From the NCBI RefSeq assembly GCF_029784135.1, contig NC_073746.1, forward strand, positions 12,397,475 to 12,461,474: a stretch of DNA of 64,000 nt, read 5' to 3'. The translations under genes were made by a program, and so were the position numbers. Below the pieces are notes generated by a model. It was not told the origin of the DNA. It saw only the letters and a program-made list of their open reading frames with translations, and ran no database searches. Shown piece by piece: positions 34,156 to 44,643 of this stretch (its first letter is position 1; every line of letters starts with the position of its first letter). This stretch comes from Toxorhynchites rutilus septentrionalis. Lineage: Eukaryota; Arthropoda; Insecta; Diptera; Culicidae.

Positions 34156-34846
34156 TAAGGCTATTGCGAACGGAAACGTAGCTTTTCATCAATATTTTAT
34201 AGATTTATCGATGCATATAAATATTCACAATAGGAAATGCAAAAACAAATGAAAAAATCTTTCGAAGTAAATAATCTTGAATGCACTGCGGTCGCAGATT
34301 TTTTGGTTATTAGTCAACAGAAACAAAATGTCATTATTTGATCTATCGACAATTTTATTTTTCCACCAATTTTGTCTATAGGAGGTTTAATCGAATGGTT
34401 TTGTCCTACATCACAATGTATGTTTTTTTCATCGAAGAAGTGCTGTGGTATTTTTGCATTTTATTAGGTTTCTTTTATTGAAATTGAAACTTCTTCCGTA
34501 CTTCATTGCTTGAAATCGAATTTATTGCCCAATAAAGTTATTCGAAATTAAATTGATGGTATTTGGTAGCTAAGAAATTAAGCTATCATTTGGTGCAAAA
34601 ACTTTATAATATGATTGCTTCCCAAAGACATGAAAAATTATTAATGTTGCTGTTAGATTTTTCGAACAGCTGGTCGTTAGCTGGCTAACAAAGACGTTGT
34701 AACAAATGAGCTCTTGTAGCAAACATATTATTGAAAAATAAGTAGAACAAACTTATGTTAAACGGTTTCATTGTGATTCAACATAAAAACAAACAAATAA
34801 TGTACTGAAAGCTAAGAAATTATTAGACAAGTAACCTCTTCCTTCA

Positions 34847-35009
34847 TTAACCCCTTGGCCTATGATTGAATTTCCAAAATAATGGACCAAATGCAAACAA
34901 TTCGATGGGTCCACATCGAATAATTTCACTACTTTTCTGAGCGTACTAGCGCCCTATGATATGCAAGTACACCACGAGTAAAATTCGATTTTGTAGGTGA
35001 AAGGGTTAA
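34847..35009. mobile_element. Short TTAA MITE, copy A
   Basis: 163 bp, TTAAcccc ... gaaagggTTAA. It shares the block gagcgtactagcgccctatg and the right end with the element at 42682-42809. It is nested in the hAT element. Confidence 0.65.
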
Positions 35010-35379
35010 TCTAGAAGAGATCGATATTGACCCCTTAGGGTAGAATGTTACATGAACCAACCTGTAATAAGAATGACAAATATTTTAGTAGAAATATTAA
35101 TGTTGTAATTTGTATTAATAATTATTAATTACACTTGATTTTTACTGAATTTTATGCCTATAAGTATTTTGTATGAACGAGAAAAGGATAAAATTTTTAG
35201 AGAAATTTGGCTATAGAGGTCGATGATATCACTTCATTCTATAAAGGGGTCTCTTGCTCAAAATAGTCTGAGAATCCCTTATATAAAACATTAATGAGAC
35301 TCAAATAAAATCGTTGAGTATATGATGAAACCATAATCCGATGCCGTCTTGGATTTTCATGTTACATAAATATACTAGT

Positions 35380-35545
35380 CAAGTCCTTCCATTTGATACC
35401 CATATTGATGGGGTTTTGAAAAAAATACATATTTCGCTATTTTGTGATGGCGGCCATTTTGAATTTCCATTTCTCATGAATAACTGTGTTCTACTAATCA
35501 AGCCCTTTCATTTGATACCCATATTTATGGGGTTTCAAGAAAATA
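35380..35545. repeat. Dispersed gatacccatattg-type repeat
   Basis: Two blocks of tttgatacccatattgatgg about 115 bp apart, related to those at 15101, 20736 and 24600. Confidence 0.55.
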
Positions 35546-35654
35546 TGTAATCCGCCAACATTTACAAACATACAAACAGCCAAATAAAACCTATTAAAAA
35601 GCAGCATGGGAAACATATATTTCTTCCGCACTGCCGCAGGCCACGGTTCGTCAG

Positions 35655-35990
35655 AACGAGCATACGATCCACGGTTCATCACCAAAAAGCCGGCTCTTAA
35701 AAGAAACACGGTTCTTTTATGAACCGCGGTTCTTTTTTGAACCATAGTTCTCGAATGAACGGCTCTCAAATGAACCACGGTTCACAAAAGACCCACGGTT
35801 CACAAAAGTCCCACGGTTCACAAAAGACCCATGGCTCACAAAAGTCCCACGGTTCACAAAAGTCCCACGGCTCATTTAAGAGCCGTTCATTTGAGAGCCG
35901 TTCATTCGAGAGCCGCGGCTCATTTTTAATGAACCGTGGGTCGTACGCTCTTCCTGACGAACCGGCTTAAATGAGCGGCTCGTGAGCGCT
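35655..35990. repeat. hAT subterminal array with 18-bp tandem units
   Basis: At 35772-35875 about six copies of an 18-bp unit (cccacggttcacaaaagt/a) follow each other. Both sides have single ggttctttt and gagccgttcattt motifs. Such arrays are usual transposase-binding sites of hAT elements. The Ser/His-rich open frame here (35719-35970) is a translation of the repeat, not a gene. Confidence 0.75.
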
Positions 35991-36055
35991 CGCCCATCTC
36001 TACATGGAATGTATACAAAATATACATATACAAAATATACAATAATATACAAAAG

Positions 36056-36234
36056 ACAAGCTTACGTGGAGGCGATCTGGCGTAGTGGTAACATCCATGC
36101 CTCTCACGCTAAAGGTCACGAGTTCAATTCTCACTCCCGACATTCTTCCAAAAATGGAAGTAAAAGTGACGAACCAGCCAAATGAGTTGAAAGTCACTGT
36201 AATACAGATAAAAAAAAAAAAACAAGCTTACGTG
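36056..36234 (+). mobile_element. Short tRNA-derived SINE with perfect target duplication
   Basis: The head 36071-36142 has box A (tggcgtagtggtaac) and box B (gagttcaattctc), and the element ends in an A-run. The 13-bp direct repeats acaagcttacgtg at 36056-36068 and 36222-36234 are identical. The unit is only about 153 bp, close to a bare tRNA head plus a 75-bp tail. Confidence 0.85.
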
Positions 36235-36435
36235 CAAGGCAATGAACAAAATATTAATGAATCTATGAAAATTAACGTTAAAAGACATTTCTACAGATCT
36301 GCACACTTTTACAGACATTTCCACATTTTTAACAGACTTTCACACATCTTTACCGGCTTTTTTTAAAATCATCTGGCAACTCTTCATTCCACTTTTTTCG
36401 AATATTTTCAAATCACAGGAGTAAACATTTACGTG

Positions 36436-36906
36436 ACTGTGACTACTGTGACTTCGTTTGTTTTTATTTCGTTCGGAGAATTGTTATATCAGGAAATGTG
36501 GACATTAAAAATGCGTTGCTCAGTGGAGGGCTGCCCGAATACGAGTGAAAATGTTCGCGTTAGCCTTATCGTATACCCTCGGAAACATATTTACAAACGC
36601 GCTGGGTCGATTTTGGCGGAGACGACACACTAATTCCGAATAAGGGTTCCCGTATCTGTGGAGTAAGTACGATGATTCAATTATTGAAAACCAAAAGTGT
36701 AGCAAACCTTTCATACACATTTTCAGGTTTATCTTGATAGAAATACATCTTTACATTTCAACCGGAAAAGAAACCTCGTGAGAAACTGTAATGCCTTCTC
36801 CACAACTAAGCCGGTAGTTGACTCAGAAGATTACGTCCATCATCAACACGAAGCGCAGATTGCTGTACCGCTATATTCATCACCAGGCCTAGCGGTTCAT
36901 AACTAA
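36436..36906 (+). pseudogene. THAP-type zinc-finger fragment, two putative exons
   Basis: 36502-36600 reads MRCSVEGCPNTSENV and VSLIVYPRKHIYKR, matching the start of a THAP domain (C-x4-C). A frameshift near 36600 leads to RWVDFGGDDTLIPNKGSRIC, with the conserved Trp, Pro and third Cys. A donor gtaagt (36663) and acceptor tttcag (to 36726) would remove a 64-bp intron and join in phase to 59 more codons ending TAA 36904. The residue at the zinc-binding His position would be Tyr. It may be a decayed host gene or P-element-like protein. THAP domains bind DNA. Confidence 0.5.
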
Positions 36907-37581
36907 GCGAATTTCATTCGGTCAGCTTCACTAGCAAAGCTGTTTTCACCGACGTTAGAAAAAAACATCTCCAAAACATTTTCGCTTTTGCTATGTATGT
37001 ACGTATCGAAATTCGCCAATGTCGAATTTTGCTCCCACATTAAAATCTTGGAGCGAACTAAGCGTTATTCGCAGGTTGTTTATGTTCTGTCAGGTTCTGA
37101 TACCTTGCAATATAAGACGCTCTTTCAGAGATGCAATGGTCAATTGAAAAATTGACGGAAAAATGTAGTTCGTTCATTTTATAAGTTTAATTATTTTTGC
37201 CTTTGATAACAATACCTTATTCATAGTGTTGATTATCATAAGAAAAACAACACTCCTGATCCTTGGATCTTTTTTGACATTTCAATTGGATCTTTTCTGA
37301 CAGCCGTTCTGATTCAGTCCGCACTACCTAGGGTACAATGCCATACGATAACGACTAATTTTTGGAAAGACAAAAATGCAAAAATGGTATGAGTTCAGAA
37401 AATAAACTATAAAACCAAAACGGATTATTTAATCGAAATGGTTTCTTGGGCAATGTTATAGATTAAAGTTTTGCAATTCTGGAAGAAGTACACAATAAAA
37501 CAAACATTTTTTACCGAAAAAAAAAATTAAAATAAAGTTTAAAAATGAAATATCTCAAAAATATTTCTCACTTAAAAACTA
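36907..37581. other. No feature seen
   Basis: AT-rich flank of the DD37E element. No coding or repeat signal supported. Confidence 0.35.
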
Positions 37582-38883
37582 AAGGGTGTGTCACATCAAA
37601 TTGCATCACGGAAAAAACGCTGTAGAAATTTAATTTTTAGGAATTATATCTTCAGCTTTCGCTTCTAATCAGATAAGAGTGTATAGATCACGTTGGTCAT
37701 GCTTCACTGTCAATTCGTAAATCGTAAATTTGGAAAAATGTCGTCGAACGAAAAAGAGCGTCGTGAATTAATCCTGTGCACTCATTTCGAGAATCCGGAG
37801 TTGTCTCATCGGGACATCGGTAAGATGCTGGGAATCGTCCAATCCACGGTCAGCAGAGTACTAAAACGATACTTCGAGAACCTAACCATCGACCGGAAGG
37901 TGAAGAACGGCAAAAATGGATGCTCCGTCAGTGAAAAAAATCACAAGCGCGTAGTTAAGCAGCTTAGACGTGATCCGAGAAGTTCGGTCCGGGATGTCGC
38001 CAATAAGCTGAATTTGTCAAGTTCATTCGTCCAGCGGACCAAGCAGCGGGAGGGCCTGCGTACATACAAGGTTCAGAAGGCTCCTAACCGCGACGAAAGG
38101 CAAAACATGGTGGGGAAGACGCGAGCCCGGAAGCAGTACACCGAAATGCTGACGAAGCCGCATTGCCTGGTAATGGACGACGGAACCTACGTCAAAGCGG
38201 ACTTTCGTCAGCTGCCGGGCCTGTTGTTCTTCTCCCCAGAGGACAAATTCAGCGTTCCGGAGGAGATTCGCAAGCAGAAACTATCCAAGTTTGCCAAAAA
38301 GTACATGATGTGGCAAGCGATCTGCTCTTGCGGAAAGCGGAGCGCCCCCTTCGTGATGACCGGCACGGTAAACGGGCAGGTTTACCTTAAGGAGTGCCTA
38401 CAGAAGCGCTTACTACCACTATTGAAGCAGCACGAGGGCCCGACCATCTTCTGGCCGGATCTCGCTTCGTGCCACTATTCAAAGGACGTGTTGGAGTGGT
38501 ACGAAGTCAACGGGGTCACCTTCGTGCCAAAGGAAATGAACCCGCCCAACGCGCCGGAGCTTCGCCCAATAGTGAAATATTGGGCGATTATGAAGCAGGC
38601 CCTCCGGAAGAACCCAAAAGTTGTCAAATCGGAGGCGAACTTCAAGAGAAAATGGATTTCTGTTCAAAAAAAACTACAACCTGACGTTGTACAGAACCTT
38701 ATTGACGGGGTAAAGAGGAAGGTGCGAGCATACGGGCTTGGGCTCGAAGTATGAATAAAAAGAAAATGCCAAAAGTTGTTTAATAGTTTTTATTTTACTG
38801 TCTAAAATTTTCAAAAGGATCGGTCTACTGGGCGAATTTCTACAGCGTTTTTTCCGTGATGCAATTTGATGTGACACACCCTT
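37582..38883 (+). mobile_element. DD37E-type IS630-Tc1-mariner element, full length
   Basis: 1,302 bp between TA duplications (37580-37581 and 38884-38885). The TIRs begin aagggtgtgtcacatcaaat and are identical by eye over 49 bp. A single transposase frame fills the centre. The identical TIRs and open frame suggest a recent insertion. The type matches the ITmD37E transposons described from mosquitoes. Confidence 0.9.
37738..38754 (+). CDS. DD37E transposase, open frame with altered catalytic residue
   Basis: The best start is ATG 37738 (MSSNEKERREL), giving 338 residues; an earlier ATG at 37693 exists. The N-terminal paired helix-turn-helix block is SHRDIGKMLGIVQSTVSRVL and DVANKLNLSSSFVQRTKQRE. 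Catalytic landmarks are CLVMDDGTYVKADF (first Asp), PTIFWPDLASCHYS (second Asp) and NAPELRPIVKYWAIMK. In DD37E relatives the last block reads RPIEK-W, with Glu 38 positions after the second Asp. Here codon 38572-38574 is GTG, giving Val. DD-G replaces the common DD-E in the first block. The enzyme would bind the TIRs and cut DNA, but is probably inactive. Confidence 0.9.
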   Translation: MSSNEKERRELILCTHFENPELSHRDIGKMLGIVQSTVSRVLKRYFENLTIDRKVKNGKNGCSVSEKNHKRVVKQLRRDPRSSVRDVANKLNLSSSFVQRTKQREGLRTYKVQKAPNRDERQNMVGKTRARKQYTEMLTKPHCLVMDDGTYVKADFRQLPGLLFFSPEDKFSVPEEIRKQKLSKFAKKYMMWQAICSCGKRSAPFVMTGTVNGQVYLKECLQKRLLPLLKQHEGPTIFWPDLASCHYSKDVLEWYEVNGVTFVPKEMNPPNAPELRPIVKYWAIMKQALRKNPKVVKSEANFKRKWISVQKKLQPDVVQNLIDGVKRKVRAYGLGLEV

Positions 38884-39661
38884 TATAATACCTAAAAAAT
38901 TTTAGTCAAAGGATGAAATATATAAAATTGATTGCACTGAAAAAAATGTTATAAATTGAAATTAATTTTATTCAAAACCATATTTTTTTTAAATTCCCCA
39001 AAAAAATATATCAATAGTCCTAACAATTTTCAACTAGTCCCTTTTGCAAGGAAAAGTGTTTCTAACAACTACTTTCTCATGTAATGTTTATAAAAAATTA
39101 CAACTAATTCTTGTTTTGCTTGAAGTCAAGATAGCTATATGGAGTATTTGACAAAGTTTTACATCTTATTCAAATATTAAGTTTTGTCGAAGGCGTCATC
39201 TTTCTATATTTTACAGTTTCTGGAATATATGGCATTTTTGTGTGCAAATTCATGAAAAAAAATAATGTTTTACTCGTAAAATTTTTGTGTGTGAACTCTT
39301 GCGATTGACATGTTCTTGACGTGTTTCTAAATAGAGAATGCTTGCAGAATATGTCGATCGCGACAATCTTCATACTAAAACATTATGATTCAAACATTCA
39401 TAGTAATTTTTCAAAATAAGTGTCTAAAAGTTGTTGTTAGGAAAACTTTCTTCCTGTGGTAAATGTATGGGAAATTCATAAATATTTTTTTCAGAATTAG
39501 AAAAAAACAGAAAGAAAAATGAATTAGTATTTTCGAAATACTTTTTTTCTCAATGATTTTTTTTTTTCATATTGTTCGCGATTTTAAAATGAAAACATAA
39601 ATTATTTCCTACATTTCATTCTTCAACCAACATTTTGTAGGTCTTATTGAGTTATTGAGTA
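38884..39661. other. No feature seen
   Basis: Very AT-rich. Segments such as catgttcttgacgtgtttct (39309) and a near-inverse at 40215-40240, with aggaaaactttcttcc near 39440 and its near-inverse near 40060, suggest a diverged inverted repeat around the small hAT-like element. Confidence 0.4.
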
Positions 39662-39888
39662 TAGGTAAGCGCTCACCAGCCGCTCATTTGAGCTGGTTCG
39701 TCAGAACGAGCGTACGATCCACGGTTCATTACAAATGAACAAAAGAGCCGCTTTTGGAAAGAGTCTCGATTCAAAAAAAAAGCCGCGTTTCAAAAAAGAG
39801 CCGCTCAAATGAGCCAGATTGTTTCAATGAACGAGTGGTTCTGAGCCGTTCACTGAAATCAACCGTTTTGCCCACCGCTAATTGAGTG
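39654..39888. mobile_element. hAT-like MITE
   Basis: 219 bp between imperfect 8-bp direct repeats (attgagta 39654-39661, attgagtg 39881-39888). Ends taggtaagcgctc ... cccaccgcta. The inside is made of gagccgctcattt, cgtacgatccacggttcatt and related motifs shared with the subterminal regions of the hAT element at 32566-36010. It is therefore likely a deletion derivative of that family. Confidence 0.65.
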
Positions 39889-40680
39889 AGAAATTTTTCG
39901 AAATTTTCAGTTTTTTTTTCACTTTTTTTTGAGAAACACAACTTTTGTAAATTAAAATTCAATATTTCTCAAAAACATGTTTTCTAGTTCTGAAAAAAAA
40001 GTATGAATTGCCCATACAATTACCAATAAGTCATCCATACATCGTGAAGAGGGCACTGCTAGAGGAAGAAAGTTTTCCTAACAACAACGTTTTCATGTTT
40101 TGCTTGAATAGTTACTATGAATGTTTGAATCGTTATATTTTTGAGTGAAGATGATCGCGATTGACATATTCTATATTTTTTTATATTCTATAGTTTGCAA
40201 ACTTTTTTCTATTTAGAAACACCTCAAGAACATGTCAAACGCGTGAATTCACACACAACAATTTCACGAGAAAAATATTATTTCTTCATAAATGGCAGAC
40301 ATTACAGGAATTATAAAACAGTTGTCATTGTTGTCTTCGACAAAAGCTACTATTTCAATATGATCTATATGTACTGCTATTTTGTCTTCAAACAAAGTTA
40401 GGATTGGTTGTAGTTTTTTCAAAGAAAACAAGAAAAAGTTGTTGTGAGGAAAACTTTTCCCCTGAAAAAGTGCCCATCTTTCAATGTAGGGATGACTTGT
40501 TGAAAATTGTTTATATATTTCTATATATTTATATGTTTTTTTATGAGAATTCATAAAAAAATATGTCTTTGAGAGAAAAGGAACTTTGTAATTATTAATA
40601 TCAGTTAGAGTTTGTAAATATTTGTAAGAAAACGTGCAAATTTTAAAATTCCAGTTCTAATCATTTTTAATTTTTCAGTT
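39889..40680. other. No gene supported
   Basis: AT-rich. It contains the right half of the diverged inverted repeat noted for 38884-39661. Confidence 0.35.
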
Positions 40681-41705
40681 TATCAAATGGTCGGTGTTAA
40701 GTCCGAGGGGACCGCAAAATTGAAAATTTCGAGTTATTAATTACATTTGGTTAATCATTATGTAAGCTACATACCACATTTATCAGATTTGGAAAATCAC
40801 GCATACAGCAGGAATAACGGATCGAAATTGTTATGATTGATAAACGAAAATCCCTCATAGTATGCAGTCAGAGCGGACCATGTACCATTTACCATGACGA
40901 AATGGCTCTATATCATGTGCAGACAGAGTGGACCATGTGACAATCATTTGTACATTGAATTTAAACAATATCCATGCGCCGAATTCAAACCAACAAAACA
41001 TTTTCTTGAAGCTAATAGGTATCTTGTCGAAATGTGCTTAAACTCGTTAGTGTAAAATGTGCACATTCGGAGTATATTAAAAAATAAACTTGGTCCTCCC
41101 TTGGTCTTCAGTGTGAATGATCGCAAAATGTTCTATTTCAGAGTGCGATTTAGGTTGTAGCGATGACAGTGAATTCAAATTTGACGATTCTATTGACGAA
41201 TACTGTCTAAGATGATTGAAAATGGGAAGTTTATGCTTAACATTTTTGCCGTGCAGTCATATTCATGCCAACAGCAGATGGCAGAGACTATTATACTGAA
41301 CGCAAACAAATGTTTCTGCAATTCCGAACTCACAATCCTTCTTGCTTTCATTTCCATAGCAGAATGGCACACTTTGACTCGCAACTGTTAATTGATGGAG
41401 AAATATTTCGAAATTGTTCAGTCATAGTGAACCAACTCTTAAAAAATGCTTCATTTGGTTCAGTCAGAATGGACCATGTACGTATAGGCAGCCAAAAAAC
41501 TGCATTTTTTGGCATGATACTTGATGGTTTTTTACAACTATCATACGTAAAATTATCGCAGAGAGTAACGAACATTTCTGAGAACAATATTGAACGAAAA
41601 AATTAAATGCTTTGAAATTTACAGAGCATTAAACTTTATGTAGTTTTTCTCGAAATCATAAAAATGTCACATGGTCCTATCTGACCTAACACCTACCAAA
41701 TGATA
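40681..41705. mobile_element. TA-flanked MITE-like element, about 1 kb
   Basis: The inverted ends tcaaatggtcggtgttaagt and (reversed right end) tcatttggtaggtgttaggt are flanked by TA at 40681-40682 and 41704-41705. Inside, the motif ggaccatgta recurs at about 40877, 40930 and 41471. No transposase. The Tc1/mariner link is by the TA target only. Confidence 0.55.
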
Positions 41706-42681
41706 AACCAGTTGTTGGAGACAATTGTCAAAAGTTTAGATTTTTAAAAATCTAGGATTTGAGATATTCTATCTTGAAATTAAATTTTTAATTTTTTCGA
41801 TAATTTTTTTTTATTCAGTGTGTATTGTTTCCAGAACCGCACAATTAAAATCAATAACTTGCCTAAGACACCATTTCGTTCAAATACCCCGTAGTGGCGT
41901 TATATTTTATTTTCGGAAGTGATATCATTTTGCATAAACCCTTTTCAAAAATTGTTCCTAGTACCGAACAAGTTGGCAAAGTTTCAGCTAAATCAAAAAT
42001 ATTAAATTAAAAATATGCCTCACCTTGCCATTCGACATACACCATATAGTGCAATTCCAAACGAAATCGAACCAAAAATGCCGATTTTTAAAACTTGTAT
42101 TTTTGATTCGAACGAAAAGTTGTATTCTGTTTGGGTTGGAGGAAATATGAGGTTTTCACAGCAAATAGGAATTTTTTGACTCAAATGTAACTTTCGAAAA
42201 GGGCGTACAGATTTTAGTAAGAGAATGGTTAATGAAATAGGAAACCCATTACTCGCGGTCGACTCGAGTGTAGAAGGGTGACACATTTTCATTAGGAAAA
42301 TGAAAAAAAAAATTGCAATATCTAAAAAACATATTTGTTTTTTAAATTTTCATATAAAATAGGAGTAATGTAGAATATTTGAAAAATGAATACAAGATGG
42401 TAAAACTATTTTTGACGAACTTTGTGGAACATCGAATTTTTATGAATTTTCGAAACATCGAATGTTTGTATGTCAACAATCATTTTTAGGAACAAATTAT
42501 GAATTCTGATGTGAATTAAAATAAAGAAGCTCTTCATCGATCTCCTTCTCAATGCAGTCATTCTCGAGATATTTGAAAAAACATTTCTAATTTATTGTCT
42601 TTTTGAATTTTATTTTTTTTTTTAATTTATATAAGTATTTTTTAATTTTTTCTACTGCCAATCGGGGTTTTACGGGGGTTT
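41706..42681. other. No feature seen
   Basis: AT-rich with homopolymers. Nothing supported. Confidence 0.35.
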
Positions 42682-42809
42682 TTAACCCCTTCCTGTATTA
42701 TTTAATACGTCACACATCAAGTGATTTCATTAGCCTGCTGAGCGTTCTAGGGCCCTATGTTATTCAAGTACCCACGAGTGAGACTCGATGTTATACGGGA
42801 AAGGGTTAA
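42682..42809. mobile_element. Short TTAA MITE, copy B
   Basis: 128 bp, TTAAccccttcc ... gggaaagggTTAA. It shares gagcgttctagggccctatg and the right half with copy A (34847-35009). Confidence 0.65.
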
Positions 42810-43475
42810 GATGTCAACTCTTGTTCACCCTCAGAACAAACATGCGTCTCCATTTATTGTAAGCGGCTCCACTGTTGGTGGAGACGCATAATGGTTTGGA
42901 GGCGAAATAATTCCAAACATTTCAGAAGAAAAATAAATTGGCTGCAGTGTTAGCGGATGTGGCCAAATATATTCATTTTCGAAATTTTGTAACATGTGAA
43001 CCGTTTCACAGATTTTATTTTATTTTATTTATATTTTATTTATCAAATGAGAGTTATTTAAATGAAGTTACTTCGAAAAAATTACTTAAAAAAATCGTTT
43101 TCATACAATTCGATATGTCGATATTGGCGACCCTCTTGCTGATTGTATTTTTTAAGAAATCTAAGCCTTTATAAGGTCTAGGCAACTATATAGCCACCAA
43201 CAAAAAAAATTACCAAAGATTTCTAAAGGTATATGGCAATACTCCATTTTTTTAGGGCTGCTAAAAATGTACGATATTAATTCAGGAGTCATTTTATGAA
43301 GAAAAGCAGCGATTTTACAGCACTTGCAGAAAAATCTGTTTAAGTTCGTTCAAAATTCAACAAGTGCTTTATTTAGGATCTCCTGTGTGAGATCCAGTGG
43401 CGTCGACAGGGAGGGCAAGGGGGGTACGGTCCACTCAGGGGAAACGATTTTAAGATTTTAAGTCTGTCATTAAAA

Positions 43476-43760
43476 TGAAACATAAATTTCTACACTAACT
43501 CGAGAATTAATCAAGCAAATGAAACCAAATTAGGCAAATGGTGGTTTTAGGGTGCAATAAATGTTTCTATTATGGTTAGACACTCCACCCCCTCTCTAAG
43601 GGGGGGCTGCCAAACGAAGCACAAACTTCTGCATAACTCGAGAACTAATCAAGTACAATTTGGGATGTTAGACTTTTTGGGTGTGAATAATGTTTCTATG
43701 ATGGTATGACACCCCTCCCTCCTCTGGAATGGAGAGGGGATCCCATAAAATTATTACACT
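43476..43760. repeat. Two-copy direct repeat, about 140 bp unit
   Basis: The blocks aactcgagaattaatcaag (43498) and aactcgagaactaatcaag (43635), each followed about 55 bp later by aatgtttctatnatggt and a C-rich run, show a tandem duplication. Upstream, ccagtggcgtcgacagggag looks like a dispersed-repeat start. No gene. Confidence 0.6.
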
Positions 43761-44643
43761 TATTTTAACCAAAAATATTCCAACCAAACATGATAATTGA
43801 AAATTTTCGGAAAACTCCGAAGGAAAAAGGGAAAATTCGGAAAATTTAATTCCCATATGTTCTACAATTACATAGTGACAAGTGCTGTTAGTTGATGATG
43901 ATGATGGTCCCGCCTCCTTCCCCTACAGAGGTTTGAGCAAGACGAGTTATCTAAAAGATAATTAATTTTTTTCAACATTGAAATCAGTTTAGCAAACATG
44001 AAAAACGAACTGATTTTATTTACAGATATAAGTTCAAAAAATTGCAATGTCCAAAAAACCCAATACTCAGTCATGTCCGCCACAGAGCCGATACGGTCCC
44101 GACGAGGCCCTTGCAGCCAAGTGGTCCACCAGATCACAAGTCCAACCGCCAGCCTTGTTTTAGATTGACTGTGAATACCCTCATTCAGAGAAATCGAGAA
44201 AATTTCCTTTACGAAAAATTCCTAGACCGGCACTTAAAAAAACTTTCAATTTAATATCCTTTATATCTGTGTCTCGCGCGCGACGCTCAAACTTTTGTAG
44301 ACTACTTTTATTTTTTTTTAAACTAATACAACTATAAGAACGACAAAATAAAAATAGTAATAGTCCATCATCACCAAGATCATGACAGACATAATAGAGA
44401 TCAATACAAATTTAAAAAAAGATGATTTAAATAAAAATTAAATAATCTACATAATATAATCCGTTCAAAAAAAACTTCGTCAGATTCATTGAAAATATTG
44501 AAAACAAACTGCAAAAAAATTGTCCACATTAAATTATCCGTTCGTATAAAACTTCGTCAGTAAAGATCTTCGTCATAAAAATAAACAAAAACTCGTTCAG
44601 CTGTTAAGAGAACACAGCTTTTACATGTGAAATACAGTGCCTC
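43761..44643. other. Non-coding stretch, includes probable LINE 3' UTR
   Basis: 44310-44643 is probably the 3' UTR of the minus-strand LINE, with an A-rich minus-strand run near 44310-44330. Further left, 43890-43950 (cctccttcccctacagaggt) has dispersed-repeat character. The 3' boundary of the LINE was not fixed. Confidence 0.4.

Larger units (their letters stand above)
32566..36010 (-). mobile_element. hAT-superfamily transposon with 8-bp target duplication
   Basis: The direct repeats catggaat at 32566-32573 and 36003-36010 flank inverted ends (tagagatgcgc ... gcccatctcta). An 8-bp duplication and these ends fit hAT. Near each end are dense gagccgctcattt-type subterminal motifs. A minus-strand transposase remnant lies at 32790-33353. 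The right half carries later insertions, including a TTAA MITE. Total 3.43 kb between duplications. Confidence 0.85.

Noticed and set aside
35719..35970. Ser/His-rich 83-codon frame (GSQKSHGSQKTHG-like)
   Set aside because: It is the translation of the 18-bp hAT subterminal tandem repeat. Codon periodicity follows from the repeat length being a multiple of three.
31951..36386. A larger element spanning the hAT and SINE, from agagatgccagat to atctggcaactc
   Set aside because: The proposed ends match over too few bases and no target duplication was found.
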